Positions 47,644-60,250 are shown, counted from the first letter of the stretch. The stretch is 64,000 nucleotides of DNA from Thereva unica (GCA_949987705.1 OX465283.1:161525850-161589849); one strand, 5' to 3'. Notes: generated by a model not told the origin, from the sequence alone. Made by a program: numbers and translations.

Positions 47644-48699
47644 TTACAAAGGTGCGTTCGTGACGCTTCTGAAGGTGTGAAATATCCTTTTTTTGTTATT
47701 TAAGAAAAGTGCCCGTAAAAGGATAAGTACTTTTCCCATTGGTGCGGAATTGTGTGTGTGTTTTTTGGTAATTTGGCTCATATGAGCAATTCTAGTGCAA
47801 TTAGTGAACGAGTGAGATTGCAGGATCTATAATAAATTAATTTCGAGCCACAGTTAAGGGGGAATACATCATCAGGCAGTAAAAAGGTAAGGTGGGTCCG
47901 AACATCCTCCGGAGAGAGTTGTTCCCACGTCCAATTCCAATGTCCCCCGGTTTGAGAGTTGTCAATCTTATCAAGATTTCTCTGATAAAGGAATTTCAAT
48001 TCGGTGATTCGGAAATTTACAGGGACGCGCTAGGCTTAAAGGGAGCATCGCTTCGGTGATCGCGAGATGAATGCGGGCAGTGAATAATGAAGTCTTGAGA
48101 GATATTGTTCGTTGATCGATCTGTGGCGGAAATGATCGTGATGACAACAAAGGAATTGAAGCGGTTGGTTATTTCAAGGAGAGTATTGTTTCCTGGCTTA
48201 ATCTACATATAGGTACATATAGGGGGCATTTTTTGAAAAACGGACGAACAACGAACATATGTTTTAGCAGTTTCAATGTGATCAAATTTTGTGATTGGCG
48301 ACTATGATAAACTTGAAAGACAAATTTACTCAAAATATAATTGCACTTGAAAGCAAGTGATTTTTTAAAGATACTCAAAATATTAAAAAAAAAAAATTTT
48401 CCATGGCGAATTTGAACTGAACTGAACTGAGTTTGCTTACGTTTTCGGAATATTTGATACTATTTTGTCTGCAATTCTTATAATTATAGGTAGTTGCTTC
48501 CTGGACTATTTCCCACAACTTAGTTTGTTACTTTATATTAGGGTTTATAGAAAAACCGTATTTTTAAAAACCTTTCCATTAAACCAGTTTTGAATTTTTA
48601 CGGATAAATATACAGTACAGGGCTGACAACTTACAGAAAAAGAGGGTTTCATATATTTTAATTCATAGGAAACATAAGGTATATTTATACGTACGTATA

Positions 48700-48870
48700 T
48701 AATGAATCAATAAGTTCGTAGGGTGACTAATAAAACTATAACATTTATTCAAAATGCGACTTTATTCATTAACATAGTCTCTTTTAAGAGTGATACATTC
48801 ATTCAAACGCTTCTCTAACATTTCTATGCCTTTCTTACAGAATGATTAGTCTAAAGCTTAAACCAAACAT
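48700..48870 (-). mobile_element. Mariner-type transposase C-terminal remnant
   Basis: The - strand reads SFCKKGIEMLEKRLNECITL followed by KRDYVNE and a stop, like the F-x-x-x-G-I-x-x-L-x-x-R-x-x-x-C-I-x-x-x-G-D-Y end of mariner transposases. Only this tail is present. Confidence 0.6.
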
Positions 48871-51174
48871 AACGTGAACATGAACGAAAATGAGTGTTCA
48901 TATGGCACTGACCTAAATTAATTTAATAAACTTGCATATATTCGATCGTTCAGGCTTAACCCTTCAAAAACGCTTCAGTTTCAGCAATATGTAAGCTCAT
49001 TGAAGCCAAATCGTTTTCTGGTAAGCATTTTCTTTGAGATTTGAGAACAGGTAATAACCGCTGGGAATTAAATCTCGAGAAGTTAGTGAATGCGGAAGCA
49101 ATTCGAGCGATTTTACCTTTGTTGCGATCGCCTTGTGGTAACCGGTCATTGTCTTGGTGAAAGAGCACCTTTTTCTTTTTCATTTGGCCTGGTTTTTCAT
49201 GATTTCGAACATTCACTATTGATCCCTTTTTCCTCTTCAAAATTGTCGAAGCACATTCCACAACGTCAACGCTATAACCTTTCCAGTCGACTTTTACGTT
49301 TTTCTGTCGCTTTAGGCTAGCGACATTCGATTAGGCCAGTGATTCCCAAAGTGGGTTCCACGAAAAAATTGTAGGGTTCCGTGTCACCAGCGCCGAAGCG
49401 CAAATACATTCGCAGACTCACTGGCGCTGCGCCGGCCGTTTAACGCGTTTTTGCTAATCAGAAAGTGCGAGTGGCCCTTCTTCCTTGACATTTGGTCTAC
49501 GTCACCCCGTGTAATATTATGGCCGCCATTCCATATTCCCATGTCGAGGGGGTTGTGAAGAAAATGGTAATCCGCCCTCTTGAGATGGCTGCCATGGGCC
49601 AAACAATATATTGAGTAATACTATATTGGTTATGGTGTTCTACTTATCATACTCTTTCATTTGATACCCATGTCGAAGGGGTTGTGAAGAATATTTCAAT
49701 CCGCCTTCCTGAGACTGCCGCATATTGAGTATACCATATTGCATTGTCATCGGAGCTAGAGCTGGGGGGACAGCACAGAAGTCGTTTCAAGCCATCTGTT
49801 TCGAGTATTCCACTGAGTTTTTCCATTCCATTCTGGAGGGTAGTGAGTGGTGAAACAGTTCCAAAGAGCGGTCCGAATCATCAACACTGTGTTATTTTTG
49901 GTCAACAGTGAACAAACCTGGTACCTACTTCGAACAGAGCTTTCTTATGGACAAATATTCATCGAAAATACTGAATATATCCTGGTGTCAGCTATTTAAT
50001 GCAACTTTACACTGGATTTTGTGCACTCTTTTATTTTTTCTGAAACAACTGCCGAATTTGGACGACCAGGTTCAGTAACATCGGAGTTTTTTGCGGTCGT
50101 GTTTAAAATACCATTAGTCTCGATGGAGCCGAGTCCGAAGAACACCTTTAGTCTGAGTTCGAATAACACCTTAAAAAACTGGATCAACACACTAAATTTA
50201 GATTTTTCCATAATAAATAATAAAAGTAGCGTCACTAAAATCACTGTGAGATGTAAAGGTATGGTCAGAATGTCATGAAATTTTGACACATATCGTTTGA
50301 AGGTTGGTACCTACTATCTAATTTTGGATTTGCCAATAGTGGCGCCATCTATACGTCATCCGACGAATTTATTGAGTGATGTGCCTTGTTTTTCTTCTAC
50401 GTCAACTTTTTGTAACATCGCAGTAATCTTCCATAGAACAATCTTTTCTCAATCAATCTCTTTTTTTCACTGTTGGTTTACTCGAAAACAAATGCACACA
50501 GAGGGCTGAAAAGGACTTGAAGATAGTGTTTATGTAGTCCCGGCAATGTACAAAAAAAATTAAGCAAGATGGGTTCATTACTTTTTGATTAATTAACAAT
50601 ATCTTCTCTTTTTTTAACATTAATTAATAATGGTGCCATTGTTCTGTAAGATCTGTGCCTGACCTTGCACCCTATGTAGTTCGCCCAAATTCATCATTTC
50701 GGCTTCTCGCGATTGTGAGCACATTTGTAATTTGGGATAATCCAAGGGAAAAAATAGTGTGTTAACGGCAAAGTAAGGCATACTTAAACATAGCGGTTTT
50801 GTTTCAGGACTACTGACTCTAGCAACAATAGACTTTTCTGCAGAGTTGAGCCGGCCTTACACGAGGCAGTACATGTGTCCCTTACACGATGGTAAATTGT
50901 ACTGAGGCCTCTATTTTTTGACATGTCCCGGTTCAAAAATAATGTCCTACTAGTATATAAGCGTGTATCGAGATAAATGCTACGAGGTGTGATTGTAACT
51001 TACTTAGTCGAGACATAGTTACGTTTACGGCAGTAAAATATCGAAATTTAATTGAGCCATGGTGAGGCTGTAAAAACGAACTGGAGAGACTTACATTTGT
51101 CGAGGGAGTGAAACTTTGTACCTACTGGAAAGACATTTCTTACTTCTTTTCCAAATTGAAACTAGGCGAGCTGA
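48871..51174. other. Gene-less stretch
   Basis: Two direct repeats of about 30 bases (ccatgtcgagggggttgtgaag near 49540 and ccatgtcgaaggggttgtgaag near 49670) suggest a local duplication. No coding gene, RNA gene or terminal repeats seen. Confidence 0.4.
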
Positions 51175-51217
51175 GGCGTGGTCATTTTGGCATTACAATA
51201 GCACCTCGCCTCATTTG
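51175..51217 (-). repeat. Partial copy of the 130-bp MITE (10824-10953)
   Basis: On the - strand it reads AAATGAGGCGAGGTG followed by ctattgtaatgccaaaatga, matching the left third of the complete copy with one difference. Confidence 0.65.
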
Positions 51218-51625
51218 AAGTATTATATTGTACTGGCCCAAAAGAGAAAAGAGGCACCTCTTACAATCTCATTTTATAATCGTGTCCTACCCAAACTCAA
51301 CGCTACTTTTCTGTCACGTAATTCTTCCTGCATTTGTATTGTATATTTTTCGATAGGGTGGGTGGGAGTCGGCGTGTTTTACGTATTCACAGAGAGGCCA
51401 AAAGAGGTTTCTCAGAGCGCTTAGCGCCGAAATTGCTGGTCAGAAAATCAAAATGGCCAGTGAATTTTGTAGGTAATTTTGTCTACTTTAATTTAAGTGA
51501 GCTATTTTGCGATATTTTTGTTACAAGAAGGCAATCTCCTGCTAAAAACGAGATTTTCAGACAAAATTAAAAACTGCAACCGAAACTCGACATTTTCCCA
51601 CTTAAGTTTTTTTATCAAAGTTAAT

Positions 51626-51929
51626 GGCCTCGATTCCCAGATCCGACGGGAGGGAAGTGAGTGAGGATTTGACACTTTGCGATTCTCAAATCCGCAGTCC
51701 CGGATTGGTTTAAATCGAAAATTCGGAGTGAAGACTCACGCGATAATGAAATATATGATGTCGGATTATCTCAGGCGCATTTGTCGTTCAAATCCGCAGA
51801 AAATTTGTTGCGGATCACACTTTACAGCGCGGAAAATGTCAAAAAGAAATTCGGGGTTGCGGATCTGAGAATCGCAAAGTGTCAAATCCGCAACTCACTT
51901 CCCTCCCGTCGGATCTGGGAATCGAGGCC
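51626..51929. repeat. 304-bp MITE with about 75-bp terminal repeats
   Basis: GGCCTCGATTCCCAGATCCG at the left and its exact inverse at the right begin a terminal repeat that runs about 75 bases with few mismatches. AAT flanks both sides (51623-51625 and 51930-51932), a possible target duplication. A half copy lies at 12280-12443. Confidence 0.9.
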
Positions 51930-51932
51930 AAT

Positions 51933-53360
51933 GTGCATGACTTTGATGGAAAACTCAAACCTATGAAAAGTATTACTGATGGTAAACTGACCGCAGATAA
52001 AACTTTGCTACAAAGATTCAGATCGCCTTCCTTTACAAAAGATTTGTCCAGCATTGTTCGTAGAAAATGTTTCCAGCTCCACTCTCTGTCCACCGAGCAG
52101 CATAGTCGCATATCCCATACGAATCCGTATCACCTTAAATCTCTCGTAATTACGCACCTCCACGTACGGAGGGTCGGCAGAAATATAATTTCTTGGTAAC
52201 TTATTTGCATGTAAAAAGGCTTTTATTAGGCTCAACACTCGGCGGAGAATGGTCACTCTCGCTGGTAATTTTAGCGACACACCTCGTGTTTTGTTCGCTC
52301 GGTTTTATGGGCGAATTCTAAGAACTCCGCTGCCGCAAGCACACCGACGGACGACATACTCCTCGGCACTATGCGAGTAGTCCCACGTTCCTTTTATGTG
52401 TTCATCTGTGCTTACTAGGGGACGACAAGAATCGCGTCAAAACTTCATTTCATCTCGGGTTTAACGTGTGAAAATCTCGAACCGTGAAGTCTCGACTCTG
52501 GTCGTAAAACCCCTTATGGCAGCAAGGACGAAGAAAGTGAAACAGGAACAGGGACATCCACAATTTTACGCATTATCGAGTCCGTAATTGATCCAATAAG
52601 ACGGGCTTCCGTAATTCGAGCCTCCAGTGGCGGAGGATAGAGGCTGCCACCCAGTGATTCGTGCGAGGGTGTGATGGCATATGTTTGTTCAGTCTTTTAA
52701 AATTGCGCTGCTTCGTTTGCGGCTGATTGAAAGAAACACGTGCACGCCCAAGGTCCGGAGCGGAGCGACAATTATTATTATATTCGGGAAAATGCTTTAA
52801 TGAGGACCGTGAAAACAGCTGGAGGTCTTCATACGTTTAATAAGTCAATTGAAGTGTTTTGCTTCGACGCGACGTGAAGCTTTGTGGAGGGATCAGTTTG
52901 AACAACACTATTGATCTGTAGCCCTTTGAACTCAACTATAATTTTTCTTATTGATAAAATAAACAATGATTTTAGTTAAAGGATATATTACAAAGTTCTA
53001 AAGGCATATCTTTAGAGCTTAGATAAACACAAACTTGAGCGTCCGAGGCTTAAAAAATAGTAATAATAGGTGGGTTCAACCACCCACGCTATGCGGGTTA
53101 TTGCTCTCCAATAATTGGAAATTAATATCTACTACCAATGTTCGCAGGAGTTCAATATTCCAGAATGCATTAGGACGAATAGATTGCACGCATATCATGG
53201 CTAAATGTCCTGCAAATTTGCATGGCCCATATATCAACAGGAAGTTGTAGGTACTATTGAAGCCAAATGCGAGATGTTTGTGACTATTTAGGAAAATTAA
53301 TAACATTTAATTATAACAAACTGCTACAAAATGAAAATCCAAGAAACTGTCAAACGAATT
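51933..53360. other. Gene-less stretch of more balanced base composition
   Basis: No recognised protein, RNA or terminal repeats. Short frames (51879-52199 and its antisense) are probably chance. Confidence 0.35.
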
Positions 53361-53480
53361 ATTCTCGTTGTCGAATCACCTAAATGTAATTTATCTTAGG
53401 CGGTTTCACGTCACGTCGTTTGAATGTGATATTCTCGTTGGCTAGTGACGGGGCTACGAGGAACGTTGTGAAATGAAACA
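53361..53480 (+). repeat. Two tandem ends of the ATTCTCGTTG MITE
   Basis: ATTCTCGTTGTCGAATCACC at 53361 and ATTCTCGTTGGCTAGTGACG at 53431 are in the same direction. The second continues gggctacgaggaac...gaaatgaaac as in the left part of 10594-10818. So one end is a solo fragment and the other a truncated copy. Confidence 0.65.
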
Positions 53481-53559
53481 CATTTTCATTTGACAATTGA
53501 GTTTGACATATTTTACAGAGCATCTTTGTATTCATCTGACCAAGTGGGCAAATACATAG

Positions 53560-54010
53560 ATATTTCATCCTTTACCTCATTGCCACTAATGTCCAGTCCA
53601 TTAGTGGGGGGATCGCGCAGCGTTTTCTCAAGCAAATGTCATTGCTCTTCGGTTGGCTTGAAACCTGTATCATTGATGCCATTGAGAGCATTAATGGCGA
53701 CGTCCAGCACGAAATAATAAAATTCGATTCGAAAATTATCGGTCGGATCGGCACTAGGCTCCTCGCGACCTTCGTAGCGGAAATGCTGAGAGCGTCGTAC
53801 TTGATCTGCCGGTGGGAACTCTGCGCCAGAATTCTCATTTTTTCGGCGATAACGACAGCTTTTGCAAACAGCAAATCGTAGGGCGTTGGCGCTTCGGCAT
53901 GTGGATCGCCCAAAATGGTCCCGGATTACGCGTATTCGTTCTTGTCCTCGATGTTTGTCTTCTTTATGTGCCATGTCGTTTGGCTGGCAGCTGTGGTCCC
54001 CCATTTACAT
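53560..54010 (-). mobile_element. hAT-like (zinc-finger MYM/TTF type) transposase remnant
   Basis: The - strand contains PTDNFRIEFYYFVLDVAINALN, close to the D-P-x-x-x-F-R-V-x-F-F-x-x-x-L-D-x-A-I-x-x-L region of hAT-type transposases in animals, plus a preceding charged KRRR-like region in another frame. Frames break before and after. Family call is moderate. Confidence 0.5.
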
Positions 54011-54424
54011 AGAGATGGCGCCCTTGTCGTCGGCGTGGCATATTTATAAAATATATTTTACAGTCTGCTCATATGGGTGGTGCGGCACTGGAGCTAGAAG
54101 AAAACCATGTTGAGTCGTTGATATAAGATTCTTGCAATTAGGCACGATTACCTACAGAATAAATGACCGATTCAAAAAGTTTCGGTATATAGTAATTCGA
54201 TATTTCGTTCTTGCTACCACTTTTGTGAATAGGAATTATGAACGAATTCTTTCAAAGAGTGGGGAAGAACCTTTAATTCAGGGATATTTGAAAATGGGGG
54301 TTTCAGTGGAGACTGCAGAACCTCCGCACAGGACTAAAGGACAGCAGGAGGAATAAGGTGAAAGATTGATGAAAGAATGATGCAAATATGTTGCAAATCG
54401 CGGACGACTCACAACCTGGACTAG

Positions 54425-55735
54425 TTAGTGTGTTAGGGTAGGGTATGTCCCCGCAACGGATATGTCGGTGCCGATGGACTTCGAACTCCATTCACGATTC
54501 GTTTCTATTCTTGACAATTTTTCTCGAGCCTCGATAACTGATAATCGTTGATTCTTTAAGTCGCCCTCGATATTCTTTAGCCAGGTTTTCTTGGGTGGCG
54601 ATCGCTGGATTCTCCAGCCTGCGGGACGGACTCGCCAGAGAAACTTACGTGGCAAGCAAACCACCGTAGTCGACGTTTTTGCATTTCTTCTTCGATCCGT
54701 GTCTGCTATATACATACCTATATGCTGATCGCATCTTTGTCTGACGTCGTTTCGAAGGTTGCCGCGTAGTGAGACAACGAGAATCTGGCCTCAAGCATCA
54801 CATTTGGAAGACCTCGAGCTTCTTAACGTCCAGTTTTAACAGTGTCCATGTTTCAGATCCATAAAGAAGAATCGGAAGGATCAACGTTCGGTAAAGGCGT
54901 ACTTTTGTTTGGATGGAAATATTAGTCGTTTCCATATGTACCATTTGAGCGAGGCGAAGGTTGCTGTTGGCTGGCCGTGACAACTGGCCTACGAGCAGTC
55001 CGTTGTGAGCACTTTGGTCTTTTCCGCATTGATTTTTAACCCATATGACTGGGCGAAGCGGGAAACGTCATAAGATGTCCGTTGCTTCGGCATCCGTGCC
55101 GGCGAAGACGGCGCTATCGTCGGCGAACATTAAGTCGATTACGAAGTTGTTGTCGTCGTATCGAACTCCGAGTCTCCATCGAATGCTTCACGCATAATCG
55201 CGTCGATCACAACATTGAAGAGAAGTGGCGAAGCGACGTCTCCCTGTCGGACACCCGTTTGAATCGGGAACTCCTCGGCTAAGGCACTTCGAATCCGAAC
55301 ACTGATGCTGGTTGAGCCATCGTACGACGTTTGGAGAACTTGGATGATTCTCAATGGCACGTGTTCAGTTTCTATAGCTCTCCACAAGCTATTCCAATTG
55401 ATGCAATCGAAAGCGGATTTGAAATCGATGAAAACGACGACGGTTCATTTGCCGCAAAGAATTCGGAGAAAGAATATTTGATCATTGCATTCTCAATGTG
55501 GTTCTTTCCGGAATTGCTCTCGATTTTTCTGTATAGTTGTCCATTGTATAGTTTCCGTAAATATTTTACCGACGACGATCGAAAGGAGTCTAATATCGCA
55601 ATACTTCTTGCATTTCCGACTGTCGCTTTTCTTAAAAATTGGCTCAACGTTCGCTTTCTTCCACGCTGATGGGATACGATCCAAATGCCATATATGTGTG
55701 TTATGAGGACGTGAATAAGACATCACATCCGGCAT
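54425..55735 (-). mobile_element. Non-LTR retrotransposon, RT and C-terminal part
   Basis: In order on the - strand: IPSAWKKANVEPIFKKSDSR (RT start), VVVFIDFKSAFDCINWNSLW (palm motif A), TGVRQGDVASPLLFNVVIDA (motif B), DLMFADDSAVFAGTDAEATD near 55078-55140 (FADD, motif C), RTLILPILLYGSETWTLLKL, and a tail with LPRKFLWRVRPAGWRI. Frameshifts and stops separate the pieces. It is one of the longest ORF2 remnants in the window. Confidence 0.85.
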
Positions 55736-55838
55736 TTTTTGATATTGTATTGTCGTTTGTTGAATTAGTTACCCCCTCCGGACAAGGATTATTGTCTTAG
55801 TTGAAGCAGTAGTGTGGGCCTCGGTAGTCTAGGAGTAA

Positions 55839-56404
55839 GGCTGCGGTTACGCTGGCTGAAAGTTGGTGATAGTCCAGCTGGTGCCAGCTGTTACAAGAAA
55901 ATTAAACACAAGGAACTAATTCAGAGTGGTTAGGCTGAAACTTACAAGCTTTCACACATTCATGAAAGTTCATGACAGCGTGATAGCTAATCAAATTTGT
56001 TTAGTTAGCTGGCACCAGTTGAGATTAAAATTGGGAAAATAGATTCTGAAAAATTAATAAACGAAGTGAGGAATAGGAAATTGTTGTGGGATGCAAGGGC
56101 TGGCACTAAAACTTGGATGATGAGGTGCCATCGGCGGAGGTGGACGTTGTAGTAGAAATTTAAGATAACTACTTTCTGTTAAAAATAACATATCTTCAAA
56201 TGGTTCGTCCATCATGAAAAATTGTTGTTAATAAAGGCACTGAAAAGTTTATACCAAAAAACGATACGATCCGAGCTAATCGATGCCGTGTACATAACTA
56301 TCATGAACTGTCTTGCAGCATAACCACTAAACAATGAAAGCTTGAATTGTAATAGCTGGCGCCAGCTGGACTATCACCAACTTTCAGCCAGCGTAACCGC
56401 AGCC
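55839..56404. repeat. 566-bp PIF/Harbinger-type MITE in SINE copy B
   Basis: TAA duplicates flank it (55836-55838 and 56405-56407). The ends GGCTGCGGTTACGCTGGCTG and its exact inverse extend to about 50 bases through gatagtccagctgg with one or two mismatches. A 3-base TAA/TTA duplication is characteristic of PIF/Harbinger elements. The interior has no transposase frame. Confidence 0.9.
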
Positions 56405-56816
56405 TAAGGCGCCTGACTACTATCCCAGAGGTCCCGGGTTCGATTCCCGGCGGTGTCACGGTCCTAGCCTTTCCCAATTTCCCACCTACATAACTTTCCT
56501 TCTTTCTTCTTCCCTCTTTGCATTCCTGATTCCTCCTGTCATAGCCTTCACTAGTGGTTCCCCGATCCACCAAGCGCATGTCATCGGTTGGTTGATGAGA
56601 TTCAACTCGTTTCAGGAGGCATAACACTCCAGCGAGTTGTTCTCGATACCCCGATGTCAGAGTCGCAAATGGTTGGGAGTAGGTGAAAATAAAAAAAAAT
56701 ACCGCAGCTAGGTTGTGACAGTTCTTTCCTTCACTTCTCTCTATCTTCCGACTAGAGCTGCTGTTCGACATTTCAAAATAAATACATGGTCGACAGTACA
56801 AAGGGGCCTTCCCTAA

Positions 56817-57088
56817 TGCTAGGGCCGCATCTGCGTGTATCGTCCCGAAGCAATGCGTGCCGAAGCTTCGTATGTTTTGCACGCTAAAAAGTTATCGCGA
56901 TAATGCGGTGGTCGTATTAGCGGCTTCGTCATTTTACACGAATTAGCGCGCATATTATCGCCACTCGCGCGATAACTCATACGCAGCCCGAATGTTTGCT
57001 ACGATAGCCGATAATGGCCGGTTACATCTGCGTGTATCGTGTCATAGCGCGAAGCTTCGGGACGATACACGCAGATGCGGCCCTAGCA
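56817..57088. repeat. 272-bp MITE with perfect 35-bp terminal repeats in SINE copy B
   Basis: TGCTAGGGCCGCATCTGCGT opens a 35-base terminal repeat identical in inverse at the right end (to 57088). TAA flanks both sides (56814-56816 and 57089-57091). The interior is rich in CGCGA words, unlike the SINE around it. Confidence 0.92.
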
Positions 57089-57296
57089 TAAGTCTCTAGT
57101 GTGTCACATAAAAAAAAAAGTAATTAAGCAAGAGAGGAGGGTGGTAATTGTCAACGGACGGCAGGACTATTGGGCTGAGTTCAACAATCATGTTGACTGA
57201 GTCAGTAAGGAATACAAGATCTAATTAGCCACATCGCTCATTTGATTCAAGTCAAGTATAAGGTATAAGGAATTGAGAAAACAGGATACCTTAAAA

Positions 57297-57599
57297 TTAA
57301 GGTTGCCTTTCAGGGAGGTGATTATCGTCAACTTCGTCATATACCCACTGATTATTGGGTAAATTGAAGTCCTCTTGTAGAAGTAATTCATTACTAGTGT
57401 TAATCGTACTCAGAATATGCTCAACACATGAGATGAGAATATCATAGAGGTTTTTACCTCCATCGTCAAGAGTGCTTATCATATCTGGTGAGATATAGCA
57501 GCACAGTAGGAAGGGATGAGATTTAAGAAATTTTGAGAGCGACCAGCGCAATGTCAACGTGGTTAGAGAAACGGATTGCAATTTCGTTGGTTGCTGCAA
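57297..57599 (-). mobile_element. Non-LTR endonuclease-domain fragment
   Basis: The - strand has LCCYISPDMISTLDDGGKNL and LLLQEDFNLPNNQWVYDE, like the Y-I-P-P and G-D-F-N-L-P-x-x-x-W blocks of the APE-type endonuclease of jockey-like elements, with the Gly of GDFN replaced by Glu. It is isolated from any RT part. Confidence 0.75.
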
Positions 57600-59670
57600 G
57601 CAAGAAGTACGCCACCCCCACTAGTTTCTAAGTCAGTGTGACGGTCCATCCGAAAAACTTGATAGGAGGAATCAAAGATCAATAATCTAATTTCTTTTAA
57701 TGTTTATGATTAAATCTCGAATACGGGTAATCCTCGTTGATGTTTCTGTATATATTACATATATGTAGATGTTTCGTTGAATACTATCTTTTCTTTTTCT
57801 TCATTTATTATTGTTGATTTCACCATTTACATAAGTATTAGCACATATTCTAAAAAATTGGCACAATCCACACCCACTAACAAGACGTTGAATATTTCGC
57901 TCAAAATTTGTGACACATTGTGTCCTATTGAAACCCCCAAAGGGCACATCAGCGATGCATCATCCACACTTGTGCACCAGCACATCATATTTCACCGCGG
58001 GTCTAAACATTCACCAGAACACGTGCCCCTGGTGACGGCGACTTAGCTAACTGTTATCATATCTGAAATTGTGCAAGGTAAGAAAAAGTCACGGACGATC
58101 GGAGTGCATTGTTTCATTGGGTCCGCGTTTGTTTTGCTTTTCGCCCATGTGACATTGTCCATGATGACTGGCATTGCACTGCAGCCGAGCTTATCATCCG
58201 AATTTCGTTTCATCGCGTCGCGCTCAATTCAGTGCAGATCTTTCGCTTTGGCCGAGATTTACTTGAAATTGCTTAAATCTTCAGATTTAGCTTGGAGCCA
58301 GTTTTTCCAGATAGGAGATATGCAGCGGACTCACACAAGGGGGTCAACATGGATAAAAAAAGTAATTAGCCTTTTAATTAATTGTGGAGGTTTGGAAGAG
58401 TGGAAAGGAACTTGCTCGTACCTAGGGCGGTGAATACCTTTGATAGTAATGACCGTAATTGTTGTGAAATCAGAAAGTCAGTTAAAAAATTCGAGAAAAG
58501 TGTCGTTGCAATTACCGAAAGCTATAGATAACGTCCATTCGTCCTTGGAAAAGTGCGTTAATCCAACAAAATGGTGTCTTTTGACATTTAAAAATTCCAG
58601 GACTAGAATGAAAATGTGATTGATTGCACCAAGTTTTCTTTTGTGTGTAAAGTGTTAAGCCTGAATCTGATATGACGTACCGAAACGTCAGAAAACTGCA
58701 CGAATTTGATCTTATTTACGTCATATTCACTGATTGCCCTAAATGAAAATGCAAAGTGACAAGTTAGTGTTAAATAGATTTCGTAAATGCAAATTTAAGC
58801 GATTTTCTTAAGTTGTGGAAAAAATACAAAAAGCTTAGAAGTGCTCAGCAAAATAAACGGCAAAAATTGCTTTAACACTGATGTCACTTATGGATGCTTT
58901 CGTTTTGTTCCCATATGGCGCCTTACATACCTAACATGCGACAATTCGTCAAGTTTATTGCGTCAATTTACATAGGTCGGTGCCATATGAATATTATGAA
59001 TACTCTGTTCCCACTTTGTGATACATAAAGTTACGTTACTGCACGTCATATTAGGTTCAGGCTTTAATTAAGAAGATTCTTTAGAAAAGTTATCTCCGCT
59101 GCTACTACGGAGGTAGCTATGTAAGTAAAAGTATTTTGTTGTTTTATCTTTAACATAATCGTTTGAATTGAAGTGTAGTTATGAAGTTCAGTTTTGTGCT
59201 TTAAGTGAGTTTTGGCATTTTGCCATGAATTTACGTAAGTAACTTGTAATTTTTCAAACTAAAATAGGATATTAGGTGGGTGCTTTTAGGCAAAAGGTGT
59301 TTGGTAACTTTGTGCTATATTAAAATTCTGGTGAACAACACTATAATAAGGCCAATTGGCGTAGGTTGAAAATGCTTTAACTCGGTTATTTATTTTTATT
59401 CTCTTCATTTTGTTGTGGTAAATCATATATAAAAAGGTCATGGTCAACGAAATTGTGAAAATTGTGATTGTGAAAATCTTATTTCCAATGATTCAATTAA
59501 AATAACGGCCAACATTTCTATTCTTGCTGGCGTATTTTGGACCATACCGAGTTTTAAAGTTTCACCAAGATAAGTGGGCTATAGCCATATACGCAAAAAC
59601 GTCTTTACTCGGGTAGCCGTAATAGGCTTTGTAATCATTAGATACAGTTTGATTTTACCTCGAATCCAGT
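57600..59670. other. Gene-less stretch
   Basis: Frames at 57777-58046 and 58071-58433 have no recognised domain. The second has a hydrophobic segment and could be an exon, but no splice partners were found. The rest is AT-rich. Confidence 0.35.
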
Positions 59671-59676
59671 GACGGA

Positions 59677-60250
59677 TTGGCCCCCCTCAGCGGCCCGAAC
59701 ATTTCGGTAGTGACCGGCCCAAATTTTCTATACCGCTCCAGGGTCCATAGGAAATATAAATTTTCGAGCAAATACTGCACAATCATTGCAACAATCGTAC
59801 TGCGCCCTGGCGAAGGGTACCATGGTCGTACCACATTTTGGTTTATAAGTAAGTCTTGGAAAAGTCTCATAATCCACTTGTTTCGGCCTTACTGCACGGT
59901 TGAAGTCGTCCATTTTGTGGAAGCAGGTCACAGACGAACTATACGAAAATTACTGGGAATGACCACATACTATTCTCGATTTATACCAAATTTGTCAATT
60001 CTAACGTCCCCGTTGCTGCAGAAAATGTAAAGTTTCATTGGTCAATTAAGAGTGAACAAATGAAATTTCAAGTGATCGTGTACAGATTCCATACAACCCA
60101 CAGCTTCTAGTTACTTTAACATGCGATGCAAGCTCAACAGGAATCGCACTAGTATTGACACATATTGTAAATAATAACGAATGTCCAATTGAATTCATTT
60201 CAAGATCATTGACTTAAGAGAAGCAAAACTATAGTCAATTGGATCGCGAA
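59677..60250 (+). mobile_element. Ty3/gypsy RT-RNase H remnant
   Basis: RKLLGMTTYYSRFIPNLSIL (thumb region of gypsy RT) is followed, after a frameshift, by LVTLTCDASSTGIALVLTHI and PIEFISRSLT...KQNYSQLDREA, the RNase H start and the Y-S-x-x-x-R-E-A block. Stops and shifts show it is dead. Confidence 0.85.

Larger units (their letters stand above)
55817..57119 (+). mobile_element. tRNA-derived SINE, copy B, interrupted twice
   Basis: The head ggcctcggtagtctaggagt (55817) ends in TAA. After a 566-bp insertion it continues TAAggcgcctgactac with the B box GGTTCGATTCC at 56437-56447 in a perfect CCGGG/CCCGG T-arm stem. The body shares catgtcatcggttggttgat with copy A. A second insertion at 56817 splits the 3' end, and the tail ends in A's near 57119. 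The SINE itself is about 460 bp. Confidence 0.88.

Noticed and set aside
56408..56460. tRNA gene suggested by a perfect B box and T-arm stem
   Set aside because: The tRNA-like head continues into a SINE body with an A-tail, is split by a MITE, and has a second copy with the same body; no intact anticodon arm is visible.
58071..58433. 120-codon frame with hydrophobic start
   Set aside because: No partner exons, no recognised domain, and the frame ends at a possible but unsupported donor; evidence too thin to call.
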